64,000 bases of DNA from Enterococcus lactis (GTDB lineage: Bacteria; Bacillota; Bacilli; Lactobacillales; Enterococcaceae). The stretch is from assembly GCF_015751045.1 (NCBI RefSeq), contig NZ_BNJW01000013.1, positions 18,142 through 82,141 of the forward strand, read 5' to 3'. The position numbers were made by a program, and so were the translations under genes. Positions 28,121 to 39,626 of the stretch are shown here, piece by piece (the stretch's first letter is position 1; each line of letters opens with the position of its first letter). A model generated the notes under the pieces. That model was given only the letters and a program-made list of their open reading frames with translations. It was not told the origin of the DNA and did no database searches.

Positions 28121-29800
28121 ATGAAACTTTCCATCAAAAATAATGAGACAGGCGTCTTTGCTATTGGTGGATTAGGTGAAATCGGGAAAAATACGTATGG
28201 GGTACAATTCCAAGATGAAATCATTTTGATTGATGCCGGGATCAAGTTCCCGGAAGACGATCTACTTGGAATTGACTATGTCATTCCCGACTACAGCTAC
28301 ATCATACAAAACTTGCACAAAGTAAAAGCCCTAGTGATTACTCACGGACATGAAGACCACATCGGCGGAATACCCTACTTGCTAAAACAAGCAAATATTC
28401 CTATCTATGCTGGTCCTCTCGCATTAGCGTTGATCACGAACAAATTAGATGAGCATGGCTTGCTTCGAGAGGCAGAGCTTCATGAAATCAATGAAGATAC
28501 GATTATTCGTTTTAGAAAAACTTCTGTCAGCTTTTTCAGAACGACTCATAGTATCCCAGACGCATTAGGGATCGTGGTAAAAACACCTTCTGGTAATATC
28601 GTAGCGACTGGAGACTTCAAGTTTGATTTCACTCCCGTCGGCGAACCAGCAAACTTGCATAAAATGGCTCGTATCGGGGAAGAAGGTGTCTTGTGCCTTT
28701 TATCTGATAGTACAAATGCTGAGATTCCAACATTTACTAAATCAGAAAAAACGATTGGTCATTCTATCTTGAAGATCTTTTCAAAAATCGAAGGTCGTAT
28801 TATTTTTGCCAGCTTTGCTTCTAATATCTTCCGTTTGCAGCAAGCAGCAGATGCCGCTGTGGCGACTGGTCGTAAAATCGCTGTTTTCGGACGTAGCATG
28901 GAAAATGCCATTGTCAATGGCCAACGTTTAGGATATATCAAAGTTCCAGACGGCACATTTGTAGATGCACATGAAATCAATCGCTTGCCTGCTAACGAAA
29001 CGATGATCCTATGTACAGGTTCTCAAGGGGAAGCGATGGCCGCTTTGAGCCGTATTGCAAATGGTACCCACCGTCAAATCCAAATCCAGCCAGACGATAC
29101 AGTGATCTTTTCAAGTTCACCTATCCCTGGTAATACAACAAGTGTCAATCATTTGATCAACTTGCTGTCTGAAGCTGGCGCAGAAGTAATCCATGGAAAA
29201 ATCAATAACATCCATACTTCCGGTCACGGTGGACAAGAAGAACAAAAATTGATGCTTCGCTTGATGAAACCAAAATATTTTATCCCTGTCCATGGAGAAT
29301 TCCGCATGCTGAAAGTCCATGCTTCTCTAGCACAAGATGTAGGTGTTCCTGCAGAAAACTGCTTCATCATGGAAAATGGCGATGTTTTAGCGTTAACTAG
29401 CGATTCTGCACGTCCAGCTGGGCATTTTGTGGCTGGAGATGTGTATATCGATGGTAGCGGGATCGGCGATATCGGTAATGTCGTTTTACGTGACCGTCAC
29501 TTGCTTTCAGAAGAAGGTCTTGTATTAGCTGTTGCAACAGTAGATATCAAGAAAAAAGAAATCTTGGCTGGTCCAGATATTCTCTCTCGTGGATTTGTCT
29601 ACATGCGAGAATCAGGAGAAATGATCAATGAAGCTCAGCGAATCTTATTCCATGCTTTAAGAGAATGTTTAAATGGACCTGACTGTTCAGAATATAAATT
29701 GAAAGAAGCGATGACTGGCGCACTTCAGCCATTCTTATTCGAACGTACAGAAAGACATCCAATGATTTTACCGATGGTCATGACACCAGATGAAGAATAA
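28121..29800 (+). CDS. rnjA: Ribonuclease J1
   Basis: The 559-residue metallo-beta-lactamase/beta-CASP nuclease has the metal motif THGHEDH with His75, His77, Asp79 and His80, ATGDFKFDF, and the late histidines in [10 protein letters not shown] and [10 protein letters not shown]. It degrades and processes mRNA with both 5'-exo- and endonuclease activity. It is co-transcribed with rpoY. Confidence 0.95.
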   Translation: MKLSIKNNETGVFAIGGLGEIGKNTYGVQFQDEIILIDAGIKFPEDDLLGIDYVIPDYSYIIQNLHKVKALVITHGHEDHIGGIPYLLKQANIPIYAGPLALALITNKLDEHGLLREAELHEINEDTIIRFRKTSVSFFRTTHSIPDALGIVVKTPSGNIVATGDFKFDFTPVGEPANLHKMARIGEEGVLCLLSDSTNAEIPTFTKSEKTIGHSILKIFSKIEGRIIFASFASNIFRLQQAADAAVATGRKIAVFGRSMENAIVNGQRLGYIKVPDGTFVDAHEINRLPANETMILCTGSQGEAMAALSRIANGTHRQIQIQPDDTVIFSSSPIPGNTTSVNHLINLLSEAGAEVIHGKINNIHTSGHGGQEEQKLMLRLMKPKYFIPVHGEFRMLKVHASLAQDVGVPAENCFIMENGDVLALTSDSARPAGHFVAGDVYIDGSGIGDIGNVVLRDRHLLSEEGLVLAVATVDIKKKEILAGPDILSRGFVYMRESGEMINEAQRILFHALRECLNGPDCSEYKLKEAMTGALQPFLFERTERHPMILPMVMTPDEE

Positions 29801-29805
29801 GTAAG

Positions 29806-29926
29806 AGGGTGTGAAATTAGTGCCCTGACCTGAGTATAAGAGAAACCAAACGGAAAACAGGACAAGTTGTTTTTATTTGGCTGTTCTTATTGCTTGATAC
29901 AGGGCAGCTTTTTCACAACCTCTTAA
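29806..29926. repeat. Intergenic hairpin repeat after rnjA
   Basis: GAGGGTGTGAAATTAGTG opens and TTTTTCACAACCTCTT closes the element. The interior holds TGACCTGAGTATAAGAGAAACCAAACGG (like the arm of 16622-16741) joined to a TTTTTATTTGGCTGTTCTTATTGCTTGAT block (like 319-348), so this copy is a mosaic of two module types. It may end rnjA transcription. Confidence 0.7.
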
Positions 29927-29949
29927 AATTTATTTACTTTTTCATACAA

Positions 29950-29996
29950 AAAATACCTGCCACAAGAGAAATTTCCTCTTGTGGCAGGTATTTTTG
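29950..29996. terminator. Bidirectional terminator between rnjA and the cold-shock gene
   Basis: AAAATACCTGCCACAAGAG and CCTCTTGTGGCAGGTATTTTT form a perfect long stem with A and T tracts on both sides. Confidence 0.9.
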
Positions 29997-30057
29997 TTAC
30001 TCGCTTTGTTCTCTCGTAAAAATTGATGCCTACCATCAATTTGATTTACAGATAAAA

Positions 30058-30258
30058 TTAAGCTTTTACAACGTTTGCAGCTTGTGGGCCACGGTCTGAT
30101 TCTTCAACGTCAAAAGTCACTGCTTGACCTTCTTCTAATGTTTTGAATCCGTCACCTTGGATAGCAGAGAAGTGTACGAATACGTCGCTTCCATCTTCAC
30201 GTGAGATAAATCCAAATCCTTTTTCAGCGTTGAACCATTTTACTGTTCCGTTTTCCAT
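30058..30258 (-). CDS. cspA: Cold-shock protein
   Basis: The 66-residue OB-fold protein has RNP1 KGFGFI and RNP2 VFVHFSAI, the full CspA-type nucleic-acid-binding surface. These proteins melt RNA structure. GAGGATATT lies before the ATG. The leader of about 150 bases up to radC has space for the long 5' untranslated region usual for csp genes. The paralogue letter is not certain. Confidence 0.93.
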   Translation of the reverse strand: MENGTVKWFNAEKGFGFISREDGSDVFVHFSAIQGDGFKTLEEGQAVTFDVEESDRGPQAANVVKA

Positions 30259-30407
30259 AATAATATCCTCCTCGTGCCAAAAGCACTTATTTAAATTGTA
30301 ACATTGCTCGTGTACGATAGAGGTGCAACAGATGTTTCAACTTCTATTCCCAAACAAAATTACAATATAATTGTACACTTGCTTCATTTTTTTTGCAAGA
30401 AAGCAAC

Positions 30408-31100
30408 TTACTTCTCTTCCATTAATCCTTCTTCTCTCAAACTAAAATATCGTTTACGTCCGATGATCAAATGATCCAGTACAGTGATACCCATCATTTC
30501 TCCGCACTTTTGTATCCTTTTAGTAAAATTCATATCCTGTTGTGATGGAATAACATTACCAGAAGGATGATTATGTGCTAAAACGATTCTTGCCGCGCAG
30601 TAACGTACGGCATAATGGAATATTTCTCTAGGATGAGCGACTGACTGATTCAGCGAACCGATGAACACTGTCTTTTTTAAGATCACTTGATTCTTCGTGT
30701 CCAAATAAATACAAATCAAATGTTCCTGTTTGTGATCTTTCATTTCCAGAATCAATTGTTGTGCCAGTTCATAGCTAGTACGAATGGCGGGAGATGCTCT
30801 TTCTTGGTCCGTCTGAATGCGGCGGCCTAACTCGATCAAGGCTTTGATTTCGATTGCTTTCACACGTCCTATCCCTCGAATCTCTTCTAACTCATGCAAA
30901 GTAGCCTGTCGTAAAGAAGCCAATCCTCCAAACGTTTTTAACAGATTGCCGGCAATCGACATCACACTATGAGGGTGCTGACCAGTACGCAGTAAAATTG
31001 CTAAAAGCTCCTGATCCGATAAAGCTTCAGCTCCATAAATTTCCATACGTTCCCTTGGTAAAGAGCTAGTTGGTACTTCTTTGATCAATCGTTTTTCCAA
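30408..31100 (-). CDS. radC: RadC/MPN-domain protein
   Basis: The 230-residue protein has an N-terminal helix-hairpin-helix region (LHELEEIRGIGRVKAIEI, about 63-80) and a C-terminal JAB1/MPN-like domain with the metal motif LAHNHPSGNVIPSQQD. Named DNA-repair protein RadC, its biochemical role is unsettled. It ends 54 bases after the HAD gene's region and shares the leftward direction. Confidence 0.9.
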   Translation of the reverse strand: MEKRLIKEVPTSSLPRERMEIYGAEALSDQELLAILLRTGQHPHSVMSIAGNLLKTFGGLASLRQATLHELEEIRGIGRVKAIEIKALIELGRRIQTDQERASPAIRTSYELAQQLILEMKDHKQEHLICIYLDTKNQVILKKTVFIGSLNQSVAHPREIFHYAVRYCAARIVLAHNHPSGNVIPSQQDMNFTKRIQKCGEMMGITVLDHLIIGRKRYFSLREEGLMEEK

Positions 31101-31154
31101 AAAAACATCTCCTTTCTATCTTTTCTAAAATAAGATACGAAAAGAGATGGATTT

Positions 31155-31808
31155 TTATTTTATCAATGCAGGGATTTCATGCAAAGAAGAAACGACCCCA
31201 GCCGTTTTTTTGATCAATTCTTGGGAAGGCGGAAGCAAATCTGGAACCATGACTACAGGGATCTCAGCCGCAGAAGCTGCTAAAATACCATTTTGTGAAT
31301 CTTCTAAAATCAATGTTTCTTTCTTAGCTGTACCTAATTTCTGATTGGCTAATAAAAAAATTTCCGGATCTGGTTTTGCTCGTTGGACATTCTCTGCGGA
31401 AACAATCGTCTCAAATCGTTCAAACAGATTGTTCTTCTTCAATAAAAGTTCAATGACAGCTCGTTGGTTACTGGAAGCGACAACTTTGGGAATCTGATGT
31501 TCTTCTAAAAAAGAGAGGAGTTCCAACACACCTGGCTTCATTTGTACGGCTCCTTTTGAAAAGCGCTCAAGCGTTTCCTGATATGAATCGTCTATGAATT
31601 TTTGTACGCTTGTTTTACCGAATTCCGCAAAAATCATATGATAATTCGCCCACACTTCTTCATCGGAAACACCTAAGAATTTTAAATACAGGTCTTTATC
31701 ATAAGGAAAACCCATCCTATCTGCTACTACTTGTGAAGCCTCGTAATATACTAACTCTGTGTCAAACAATAAACCATCCATATCAAAAATCACTGCATTA
31801 TACTTCAT
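31155..31808 (-). CDS. HAD-superfamily hydrolase, beta-phosphoglucomutase-like
   Basis: The 217-residue protein has HAD motif I FDMDGLLFDTE, motif II VVASSN, a conserved Lys (QRAKPDPEIF) and motif III/IV LEDSQNGILAA. The cap is helical (subclass I), as in phosphatases acting on small sugar phosphates. The substrate is unknown. Its start overlaps the end of folC by 11 bases, so they are coupled. Confidence 0.85.
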   Translation of the reverse strand: MKYNAVIFDMDGLLFDTELVYYEASQVVADRMGFPYDKDLYLKFLGVSDEEVWANYHMIFAEFGKTSVQKFIDDSYQETLERFSKGAVQMKPGVLELLSFLEEHQIPKVVASSNQRAVIELLLKKNNLFERFETIVSAENVQRAKPDPEIFLLANQKLGTAKKETLILEDSQNGILAASAAEIPVVMVPDLLPPSQELIKKTAGVVSSLHEIPALIK

Positions 31809-33111
31809 GGTCTCCTCCTAATTGTATTAATAAATGACGAACTTCTGAAATGAAATAAAGCGAACCGGTCACAACTAATACATCTTCATTTGTCATCTTT
31901 TCCAATATATCTGCTAATCCGAATTGCCACAATGAAACGATTGATACTCTCTCACTTGCTAAATCTGATACTTCACTTAATTCGATAGCTTTTGGATGTT
32001 CAAAGGTCGTCAAATAAATATGGACATTTGGTACTTGTTGCAGTCGTTCTAGCATTTCTCTAACATTTTTAGTTCGTAAGGCGGAAAACAAAATGTTGAT
32101 TTGATATCCTTTGAATTCTTTTTTCAAATTCTCAACAAGCCGGTTCATTGCATGCGTATTATGGGCACCATCTAAAACAACTAATGGCTCGTTACTCAAA
32201 CGCTCCATTCTTCCTGGCCATCGAGATTTCTTCAACCCCTTCAAAACATCTTTTTCTCGAAAAGGCAGCTTTTCCAATTGACAGTAAACAAAATACAATT
32301 CGATGGCTACTCCTGCATTTTCAGCTTGATGTTGTCCTAAAAGCGGCGTGGTTAGTTGAGGGATTTTCCCTGCTTCATTAAAGAATTCAAATACTTCTCC
32401 CCAAGTCTCATCAGGATGCAGATAGTTTATTTTATAATTTTCCCCGTATACATAAAGCATCGCATTTTTTTCTTTAGCTGTTTGTTTGATGACATTAAAA
32501 GCTTCTGGGCCGATGTTTCCTGTGACAACTGGAACGCCTTGTTTGATGATTCCTGCTTTTTGCGCAGCGATTTCTTCAATCGTCTCTCCAAGTATCTCGG
32601 TATGATCAAGCCCAATCGTTGTTATTCCAGTTAGCATCGGTACAGCTACATTGGTAGAATCCAATAAGCCACCTAAGCCCACTTCAATAATCGCTACGTC
32701 TACTTTCTTCATCAAAAAATAATCAAATGCCATTGCTGTTAATGTCTCAAATTCAGTGATACCAGCTACTGCTTCAAATTGATCAAGTTGTTTGATCAGC
32801 GGCTGATATTTTTTTACAAGCTGGATCAAGTCATTGTCTGGGATACTTTTGCCATTGATTGCAATCCGTTCATTGAACGTTTCGATATAAGGTGAAGTAA
32901 ACGTTCCAACTATCAGACCAGCTTCTTCTAATAGGCTTCTCAAATAGGCTACAGTAGACCCTTTTCCGTTTGTTCCAGCGATATGGATCGTTTTTACTTT
33001 CCTCTCCGGATGACCTACCACTTCTAATAAAGCTTCGACTCGGTCAAGACCAGGACGTGAACCAAATGGTAATCGACTATGGATCCATTCTATTGCTTCT
33101 TCAATCGTCAT
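31798..33111 (-). CDS. folC: Folylpolyglutamate synthase / dihydrofolate synthase
   Basis: With the ATG at 33111 (ATGGGGGAATTGTTG upstream holds the ribosome-binding site) the protein has about 437 residues and begins MTIEEAIEWIHSRL. The Mur-ligase fold shows in IAGTNGKGSTVAYLRS (P-loop), EVGLGGLLDSTNV and VVLDGAHNTHAM. It adds glutamate to folates. The longer open frame upstream lacks a good start. Confidence 0.92.
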   Translation of the reverse strand: MTIEEAIEWIHSRLPFGSRPGLDRVEALLEVVGHPERKVKTIHIAGTNGKGSTVAYLRSLLEEAGLIVGTFTSPYIETFNERIAINGKSIPDNDLIQLVKKYQPLIKQLDQFEAVAGITEFETLTAMAFDYFLMKKVDVAIIEVGLGGLLDSTNVAVPMLTGITTIGLDHTEILGETIEEIAAQKAGIIKQGVPVVTGNIGPEAFNVIKQTAKEKNAMLYVYGENYKINYLHPDETWGEVFEFFNEAGKIPQLTTPLLGQHQAENAGVAIELYFVYCQLEKLPFREKDVLKGLKKSRWPGRMERLSNEPLVVLDGAHNTHAMNRLVENLKKEFKGYQINILFSALRTKNVREMLERLQQVPNVHIYLTTFEHPKAIELSEVSDLASERVSIVSLWQFGLADILEKMTNEDVLVVTGSLYFISEVRHLLIQLGGDHEV

Positions 33112-33241
33112 CAACAATTCCCCCATTTCTCTTTTATTATAACAAATAGAAGACATAAGAAAAATAAAAGGACGATAGAGAGAAAAATCTGCTCCGGATA
33201 CATGATAAATCGCTCTTTTTTCTAAGTAATCAGAGTAGACT

Positions 33242-33300
33242 AAAAAAGAGGATGCGACAATAATCATGTCACATCCCCTTATTCGGAATAAGTGGTGTTC
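33242..33300 (-). terminator. valS terminator joined to a repeat boundary
   Basis: A 10-bp stem (GGATGTGACA / TGTCGCATCC on the minus strand, one mismatch) is followed by TTTTTT. The right flank CTTATTCGGAATAAGTGGTGTTC resembles the boundary next to the terminator at 214-262, so this belongs to the same repeat system. Confidence 0.75.
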
Positions 33301-33307
33301 CCCGCTT

Positions 33308-35953
33308 TTATTGAATAGTACGCAAACTTTCGATTCGTTCTTTGACAGCCGTTTGCTTCTCTAAATAATCTTTTTCTTTTGCACGTTCTGCCTCTACTAC
33401 TTCTTCCGGCGCATTAGAAACAAACCGTTCATTAGAAAGTTTTCCTTGGACACGTTTCACTTCGCTTGTCCATTTTTCCAGTTCTTTTTCTAATCGTTTG
33501 ATTTCCTCTTCGATATTGATTAATCCTGCTAACGGCAAGAAGATTTCTGCACCTGTCAGAACAGCTGACATCGCTAGATCTGGTGCAGTGATCTCACTTG
33601 ATATCGTCAACTCTTCTGGGTTGCAGAAGCGTTCGATGTAGCTTGTATTTTCAACTAAAAATTGATCGATTTTAGCATCGTTTGTTTTGATTAATAATGT
33701 GATTGGTTTAGACAATGGTGTATTCACTTCTGAACGAATATTTCGAACGGCTCGAATCAATTCCTTCAATACTTCCATTCCTTTAGAAGCAGTTTCATCG
33801 TCAAACTCTGGACGTACCACAGGATATTCTGCTACTACTAGAGAATTTCCTTGATGAGGAATATGTTCCCATATTTCTTCTGTGACGAATGGCATGATTG
33901 GATGCAACAAACGCAAAATCTGATCCAAGGTATGGACTAGGATACTACGTGTTGTTTGTTTTGAAACAGCATCATCTCCATAAAGTACTTCTTTGCTCAT
34001 TTCGATATACCAGTCACAAAAATCATCCCAGATAAAGTTATACAGTTGTCTACCGGCTTCACCAAATTCAAATCGATCAAATAATTCAGTTACACGTGCG
34101 ACTGTTTCGTTCAAACGTGTAAGAATCCAACGGTCAGCCACTGATTTTTCTCCAGATAAATCGATCTCTTCTACGGTCATACCTTCGATATTCATGATAA
34201 CGAAACGTGAAGCATTCCAGATTTTATTGATAAAGTTCCATGAAGCATCCATTTTTTCATAGCTGAAGCGAACATCTTGCCCTGGTGCAGAACCATTCGA
34301 TAAGAACCAACGAAGAGCATCTGCTCCATACTTTTCGATTACTTCCATCGGATCGATCCCATTACCTAATGATTTACTCATCTTCCGCCCTTGTTCGTCA
34401 CGAATCAATCCATGGATCAAGACATTCTCAAATGGTCGTTCGCCAGTAAATTCCAAACTTTGGAAGATCATTCGGCTTACCCAGAAGAAAATGATGTCAT
34501 AACCAGTTACTAAGGTGCTAGTAGGGAAGTACCGCTTATAATCTTCGCTTTCCGTGTCTGGCCAGCCCATCGTTGAAAAAGGCCACAATGCTGAACTAAA
34601 CCAAGTGTCTAAAACATCCGGATCTTGGACCCAGTTTTCACTATCAGCTGGTACTTCCATCCCTACATACATTTCACCTGTTTCTTTGTGATACCATGCA
34701 GGGATTTGATGTCCCCACCATAATTGTCGTGAAATTACCCAGTCATGGACATTTTCCATCCAACGTAAAAATGTTTGATTGAATCTTGGAGGGAAGAATT
34801 CCACTGCTTGATCTGTTTCTTGGTTATCAATGGCTTTTTTTGCTAACGGCGCCATTTTTACAAACCATTGAGTAGACAATCGAGGTTCGACAACGACACC
34901 TGTCCGCTCGGAATGTCCCACACTATGGACCATCGTATCGATTTTGATCAATCGGCCGATTTCTTTTAGATCTTGCACGATTGCTTTACGAGCAGCGAAA
35001 CGATCCATTCCAGCATATTTTCCTGCTAGTTCATTCATCGTGCCATCATCATCCATCACATTCACTCGTGGGAGATCATGACGATTACCTACCTCAAAGT
35101 CGTTTGGATCATGTGCTGGAGTGATTTTTACTACACCTGTCCCAAACTCCATATCTACATATTCATCTGCAATGATTGGGATTTCTTTATTGACTAAAGG
35201 TAGAATCACTTTTTTGCCGATCAGCGCTTGATAACGCTCGTCTTCTGGGTGAACAGCAATCGCCGTATCTCCCAACATCGTTTCTGGCCGGGTCGTCGCA
35301 ATTTCTACTACGCCTGATCCATCTGCCAGTTCATAGCTCATATGGTAAAAGGCGCCTTCGATGTCTTTATGAATAACTTCGATATCAGATAGAGCTGTTC
35401 GTGCTTGAGGGTCCCAATTGATGATGTATTCACCGCGATAGATCAACCCTTTTTCATATAAGGTAACAAAAACTTTACGTACTGCTTCAGATAATCCGTC
35501 ATCTAATGTAAAACGTTCTCTGCTGTAATCTAAAGATAAGCCCATTTTAGCCCACTGTTCACGGATATGGTTTGCATACTCTTCTTTCCATTCCCACACT
35601 TGATCGATGAACTTTTCACGACCTAGATCATAGCGAGAAATGCCTTGCTCTCTAAGCTTTGCTTCTACCTTTGCTTGTGTCGCGATTCCTGCATGGTCCA
35701 TACCAGGCAACCATAAAGTATCGTATCCTTGCATTCTCTTTTGACGAATCAGCATATCTTGCAAGGTCGTATCCCAAGCATGCCCTAAATGAAGTTTTCC
35801 AGTAACATTTGGGGGTGGGATCACGATTGAATAAGGTTTTGCTTTTTTATCTCCGCTCGGTTTAAACAAATCTTGTTCTAACCAATGCTGATAACGTCCA
35901 GCTTCAACTTCTTGCGGGTTATATTTTGTTGATAGGTTATTTTCTTCCGTCAT
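33308..35953 (-). CDS. valS: Valyl-tRNA synthetase
   Basis: The 881-residue class I synthetase has the HIGH motif as LHLGHA in [16 protein letters not shown] (about 48-63), KMSKS in [11 protein letters not shown], the editing domain between them, and a C-terminal coiled coil (about 810-875). It charges tRNA-Val and removes mischarged Thr. Preceded by a T-box leader. Confidence 0.97.
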   Translation of the reverse strand: MTEENNLSTKYNPQEVEAGRYQHWLEQDLFKPSGDKKAKPYSIVIPPPNVTGKLHLGHAWDTTLQDMLIRQKRMQGYDTLWLPGMDHAGIATQAKVEAKLREQGISRYDLGREKFIDQVWEWKEEYANHIREQWAKMGLSLDYSRERFTLDDGLSEAVRKVFVTLYEKGLIYRGEYIINWDPQARTALSDIEVIHKDIEGAFYHMSYELADGSGVVEIATTRPETMLGDTAIAVHPEDERYQALIGKKVILPLVNKEIPIIADEYVDMEFGTGVVKITPAHDPNDFEVGNRHDLPRVNVMDDDGTMNELAGKYAGMDRFAARKAIVQDLKEIGRLIKIDTMVHSVGHSERTGVVVEPRLSTQWFVKMAPLAKKAIDNQETDQAVEFFPPRFNQTFLRWMENVHDWVISRQLWWGHQIPAWYHKETGEMYVGMEVPADSENWVQDPDVLDTWFSSALWPFSTMGWPDTESEDYKRYFPTSTLVTGYDIIFFWVSRMIFQSLEFTGERPFENVLIHGLIRDEQGRKMSKSLGNGIDPMEVIEKYGADALRWFLSNGSAPGQDVRFSYEKMDASWNFINKIWNASRFVIMNIEGMTVEEIDLSGEKSVADRWILTRLNETVARVTELFDRFEFGEAGRQLYNFIWDDFCDWYIEMSKEVLYGDDAVSKQTTRSILVHTLDQILRLLHPIMPFVTEEIWEHIPHQGNSLVVAEYPVVRPEFDDETASKGMEVLKELIRAVRNIRSEVNTPLSKPITLLIKTNDAKIDQFLVENTSYIERFCNPEELTISSEITAPDLAMSAVLTGAEIFLPLAGLINIEEEIKRLEKELEKWTSEVKRVQGKLSNERFVSNAPEEVVEAERAKEKDYLEKQTAVKERIESLRTIQ

Positions 35954-35973
35954 GCTGTTTTCCTCCTTTAAAC

Positions 35974-36248
35974 TAAAAAACGTCCTAAAATACTTTCGTA
36001 TTTTAGGACGTATGATTTACGCGGTACCACCTAAATTGCAATAATCAATCATTATTGCCTCTCCAGTGAGTTAACGATCACGACTCGTCTATCTCTACTC
36101 CATTCAAGACAGAAACTCCCAAGCTACCTTCACTGGTTGTCATTGAGAACCTTTCAGCAGATAGTTCTCTCTCTAAGAATGAATGTGCCAGTTACTCCTC
36201 TTGTTCAGCGTTATGCTTCATTCTACAATGGTTTTTTTTTTTAGTCAA
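35974..36248 (-). promoter_or_regulatory. valS promoter and T-box riboswitch
   Basis: On the minus strand TTGACT (36243-36248), 17 bp, TAGAAT (36220-36225) drives a leader. The T-box sequence GGTGGTACCGCGTAAA is at 36016-36031 and the terminator (CGTCCTAAAATAC arms, 35981-36010, then TTTTTT) follows. The Stem I segment GTGAAGGTAGC near its 3' side offers GUA as the likely Val specifier. Uncharged tRNA-Val should stabilise the antiterminator. Confidence 0.92.
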
Positions 36249-36345
36249 CAAGTGGTCGTGAAAAAACCACTTCATTTAGTATTAAAAAATTTTTGAAAGA
36301 ATTACAATGGATCCTCGCAAGATCAATAAGCCTACTCAAATTTTC

Positions 36346-36993
36346 CTAAGAAAAAACTTCTGAGTAATTCTCATCAAAGTAAATAAGCGTCTGTAACTCG
36401 GTTGTCAAATCAATGTATTGAACATTGACATAAGCTGGGACAGTTACTCGGTCAGGTGCAAAGTTAAGGATAGCGGTTACATTCCCTTTGACAATTTCAT
36501 CAATAGCAGATTGTGAATATTTACTTGGTACCGTAGAGATTGCTACTGTCACATTTTTTGCTTTGGCTATCTCCGCGAAACGATCAATCGGATAGATCAT
36601 CTCTCCATCAATGACTCGATTGATCAGTGCTGGATCATTATCAAAGACGCACACGATATTTAGATTTTCATTTCTTCTAAAATTGTTGTGTTTCAATGCT
36701 TTGCCAAGATTTCCGTATCCGACTAATGCGATTCGTTTTTCTTCTTTAGTATTAAGGATATTATTGAATACATCGATAAGGAAAGGGACATCATAGCCAT
36801 ATCCGCTTCTGCCTAGCTCGCCTAATTGCGAGAAGTCTCTGCGGATCGTTGCAGAAGGAATTTGGGTGATTTCGCTGAACTCATTTGATTTGATTCTACT
36901 TATGCCTGAGTCATCTAGCATCTTTAAATAGCGTAAATATAAAGGTAACCTTTTCGCAGTTGCTTTTGGCAGTGTATCTGTTTTTTCTCGCAT
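36346..36993 (-). CDS. rex: Redox-sensing transcriptional repressor Rex
   Basis: From the ATG at 36993 (AAGGAGAGTCGTT upstream) the protein has 215 residues. The N-terminal winged helix contains IPSATIRRDFSQLGELGRSGYGY; the Rossmann domain has GYGNLGKAL, and a domain-swapped C-terminal helix follows. Rex senses the NADH/NAD ratio and represses fermentation and anaerobic genes. An extended upstream frame lacks a good start. Confidence 0.95.
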   Translation of the reverse strand: MREKTDTLPKATAKRLPLYLRYLKMLDDSGISRIKSNEFSEITQIPSATIRRDFSQLGELGRSGYGYDVPFLIDVFNNILNTKEEKRIALVGYGNLGKALKHNNFRRNENLNIVCVFDNDPALINRVIDGEMIYPIDRFAEIAKAKNVTVAISTVPSKYSQSAIDEIVKGNVTAILNFAPDRVTVPAYVNVQYIDLTTELQTLIYFDENYSEVFS

Positions 36994-37005
36994 AACGACT
37001 CTCCT

Positions 37006-37021
37006 TGTTAATAATTTCACA
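37006..37021 (-). promoter_or_regulatory. Putative Rex operator before rex
   Basis: TGTGAAATTATTAACA on the minus strand is a near-palindrome resembling Rex sites (TTGTGAA-N4-TTCACAA) with one mismatched pair. It lies at the ribosome-binding region of rex and would permit autoregulation. Confidence 0.45.
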
Positions 37022-37076
37022 TATTTAGTGTAACATGTTTCTAACCCGGGAGCAAGGTTACAGGTAGGAAGGAAAA

Positions 37077-37258
37077 GGGTGTGAGACAAATAAAACGACC
37101 CAAAAATTAACTATTTGGGTCGCTATTTCATGGAAAATTCTCTTTTTTATCATTTATCAGCTAATCTTCGACATTAGTTCAAAAACGGTAAAATATATGG
37201 AGCTATTTTTCCGTTTTGTTTCTCTAATACTCAGGTAAAAACACTGATTTCACAACCT
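37077..37258. repeat. Intergenic hairpin repeat between rex and thiI
   Basis: The part 37165-37258 matches 16645-16732: AGTTCAAAAACGGTAAAATAT, GGAGCTATTTTTCCGTTTTGTTTCTCTAATACTCAGGT, then ATTTCACAACCT. A separate hairpin with AAACGACCCAAA / ATTTGGGTCGCT arms lies at 37094-37125. The element probably ends thiI transcription. Confidence 0.7.
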
Positions 37259-38468
37259 ATAGCAATTCTGAAAATTCTTCAGTTTTTTCATTAGAAGATT
37301 CTGCTTGTATCTCTTCCACCTTCAAGCCAGCTAGTGCTCGTTGGATCATTTCATCTATTGCTAAACGCTCTTCATATTGATGGACCTTTTCCAGTTGAGG
37401 GCGTGTTTTTGGCTGTGGAGGAGCAAAAATCGTACAGCAGTCTTCAAAAGGCTGGATAGAAAGATTAAATGTATCGATCTGTTCTGCTACTTCAATGATT
37501 TCAAGTTTATCCATTGTCGCTACAGGCCGAATGATTGGCGTATTCGTTACTTCATTGATAGCCACCATACTTTGCAAGGTTTGTGAAGCCACTTGACCTA
37601 ATGATTCGCCATTCAAAATAACTAGACCATGACGAATACGGCGAATTTCATCGGTCAACCGCAACATCATTCGACGAGTGATCGTCATCCAATATCCTTG
37701 TGGCACTGATTTTTTGATTTCTTCTTGAATCTCGGTAAATGGCACTTCAATAAAATGGATTGTTCCTACATAAGGTGCTAGTTTCGCTGTTAAGTCTTTT
37801 GCTTTTTGCAGTGCTTGTTCACTTGTATACGGCGGACTAGCAAAATGAACAGCTTCGATTTCCACTCCCCGCTTCATTGCAAAATATCCTGCAACAGGAG
37901 AATCAATCCCGCCAGAAAGCATGAGCATTCCTTTTCCGCTTGTTCCTACAGGCAACCCGCCAGCTCCTTTGATCGTTTCATACGACAGATAAGCGCCGTC
38001 ACGACGAATCTCTACACGTAATGGAATATCGGGCTGACGCATTTGAACTTGGATATGAGGGAAAATATCAAAAACAGCATTGCCTAATGTTTGATTCAAT
38101 TCATTACTTGTCAATTCAAATTGGTGATCGCTTCTTTTAGCGATAATTTTAAATGTTTCTTTCCCTGTATAAATTTCTTTCATGATGTCTTGAACAGCTT
38201 GTTTCAAAACTTCGACATCTTTTTCTACCCGAATACTCGGAGAAAAATTTTGGATCCCAAATATTTTTGCTAGTTTTGGAATAACTAGCTGACTGTCTGC
38301 ACCATTCAACAAAAGATGCATCCGGTCGCGATCAGCATGGATTTTGATTTCTGGAAATTCTTTCAAAGCTTGTCTGACATTTTGTGCTAGTTGCATGATA
38401 AAGCTTTTTCGATTCTTTCCTTTTGTCGAAAGCTCTCCATAACGGACCATAATTTCACTATATTTCAC
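37257..38468 (-). CDS. thiI: tRNA 4-thiouridine synthase ThiI
   Basis: The 403-residue protein has an N-terminal ferredoxin-like and THUMP region (about 1-165) and a PP-loop ATPase with [15 protein letters not shown]. It lacks the C-terminal rhodanese domain, as in other Firmicutes. It thiolates U8 of tRNA with sulfur from the desulfurase encoded just upstream. Confidence 0.95.
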   Translation of the reverse strand: MKYSEIMVRYGELSTKGKNRKSFIMQLAQNVRQALKEFPEIKIHADRDRMHLLLNGADSQLVIPKLAKIFGIQNFSPSIRVEKDVEVLKQAVQDIMKEIYTGKETFKIIAKRSDHQFELTSNELNQTLGNAVFDIFPHIQVQMRQPDIPLRVEIRRDGAYLSYETIKGAGGLPVGTSGKGMLMLSGGIDSPVAGYFAMKRGVEIEAVHFASPPYTSEQALQKAKDLTAKLAPYVGTIHFIEVPFTEIQEEIKKSVPQGYWMTITRRMMLRLTDEIRRIRHGLVILNGESLGQVASQTLQSMVAINEVTNTPIIRPVATMDKLEIIEVAEQIDTFNLSIQPFEDCCTIFAPPQPKTRPQLEKVHQYEERLAIDEMIQRALAGLKVEEIQAESSNEKTEEFSELL

Positions 38469-38483
38469 AAGAACACTCCTCTT

Positions 38484-39626
38484 TTAATTGATTGCAGAAA
38501 ATTTCTTATAAAGCTGCTTGAAAATAATCATAAATTGCTCCACTTCTGCTAATGAATTATTTTCATCTAGGCTGATTCGAATAGCAGATGTAGCCAAATC
38601 ATTTGGTACATGCATCGCATGCAATGTACTGCTTGCCATATGTTTACGTGAGGAGCAGGCACTAGTAGTAGAAACAAATATTTGTTTTTCCTCTAATGCA
38701 TGGACGAGAACTTCACCACGAATTCCTTTTAGAGCAAAACATAAAATATGCGGCGCATAGTCGGTTCCTTCTGAAAAGATCGTCACTTTATCATACGACT
38801 TCAGCGCATGGATCAAAGCTTCTTTTAAGCGTTGTGTCTGCTCAGGTTTTTGTTCCTTTATCTCTAATGATAAACGTAAAGCTTTAGCCATAGCCACAAT
38901 ACCTGGAACATTTTCTGTCCCACTTCGTTGATTTCTTTCCTGTCCTCCACCTGTCAGTAATGGTGCTAAACGACGACCCTTTTTCCAATAAATGAAACCC
39001 GTTCCCCGTGGACCATGGAATTTATGGGCTGAAAATGTTGCAAAATCCACTCTCCCTGTCAACCATTGCGAGAATGGTACTTTTCCGATTGCCTGAACAG
39101 CATCTACATGGAAATGAATTTTAGGGAAATCATCCAAAAGATCACTGATTTCTTGGATGGGCTGAATCGATCCTACTTCATTATTCACAGCCATAACAGA
39201 GACCAAAACTGTCTCTTTTCTTATTAATTTTTTCAATTCGTCAACACGTACAAAACCGCGTTTATCTACTGGGGCGATACTTACTTCGATTCCTAATTCT
39301 TTTAATTGTTCGGCCGTCTCACTGACTGCCGGATGTTCGATTCCTGAAATGATCATATGATTCCCATACTCTCTTTTTTCAATCATCGTTCCTTTTAATA
39401 CCCAATTATCTCCTTCTGTTCCTCCTGAAGTAAAAAAGATTTCTTCTGGTTCTGCATGGATCAAATCAGCGATCTGCTTTCTTGCTTGCTGCAACAACCG
39501 ATTAGCTTGATTGCCCAAATCATGAAGACTTGATGGATTCCCAATAATCCGCTGACTGGTTTTTACGTATGCATCTAAGCTTTGCGGAAAGATTGGGGTC
39601 GTTGCACTGTTATCAAAATATATCAT
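38484..39626 (-). CDS. Cysteine desulfurase (NifS/IscS-like) dedicated to ThiI
   Basis: From the ATG at 39626 (GAGGGG upstream) the protein has 380 residues. It is a PLP aminotransferase-fold enzyme with the PLP lysine in FSAHKFHGPRG and the active cysteine loop SACSSRK. It supplies persulfide sulfur. Placement 15 bases before thiI matches the nifZ-thiI pairing of B. subtilis. The upstream extension of the frame lacks a ribosome-binding site. Confidence 0.9.
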   Translation of the reverse strand: MIYFDNSATTPIFPQSLDAYVKTSQRIIGNPSSLHDLGNQANRLLQQARKQIADLIHAEPEEIFFTSGGTEGDNWVLKGTMIEKREYGNHMIISGIEHPAVSETAEQLKELGIEVSIAPVDKRGFVRVDELKKLIRKETVLVSVMAVNNEVGSIQPIQEISDLLDDFPKIHFHVDAVQAIGKVPFSQWLTGRVDFATFSAHKFHGPRGTGFIYWKKGRRLAPLLTGGGQERNQRSGTENVPGIVAMAKALRLSLEIKEQKPEQTQRLKEALIHALKSYDKVTIFSEGTDYAPHILCFALKGIRGEVLVHALEEKQIFVSTTSACSSRKHMASSTLHAMHVPNDLATSAIRISLDENNSLAEVEQFMIIFKQLYKKFSAIN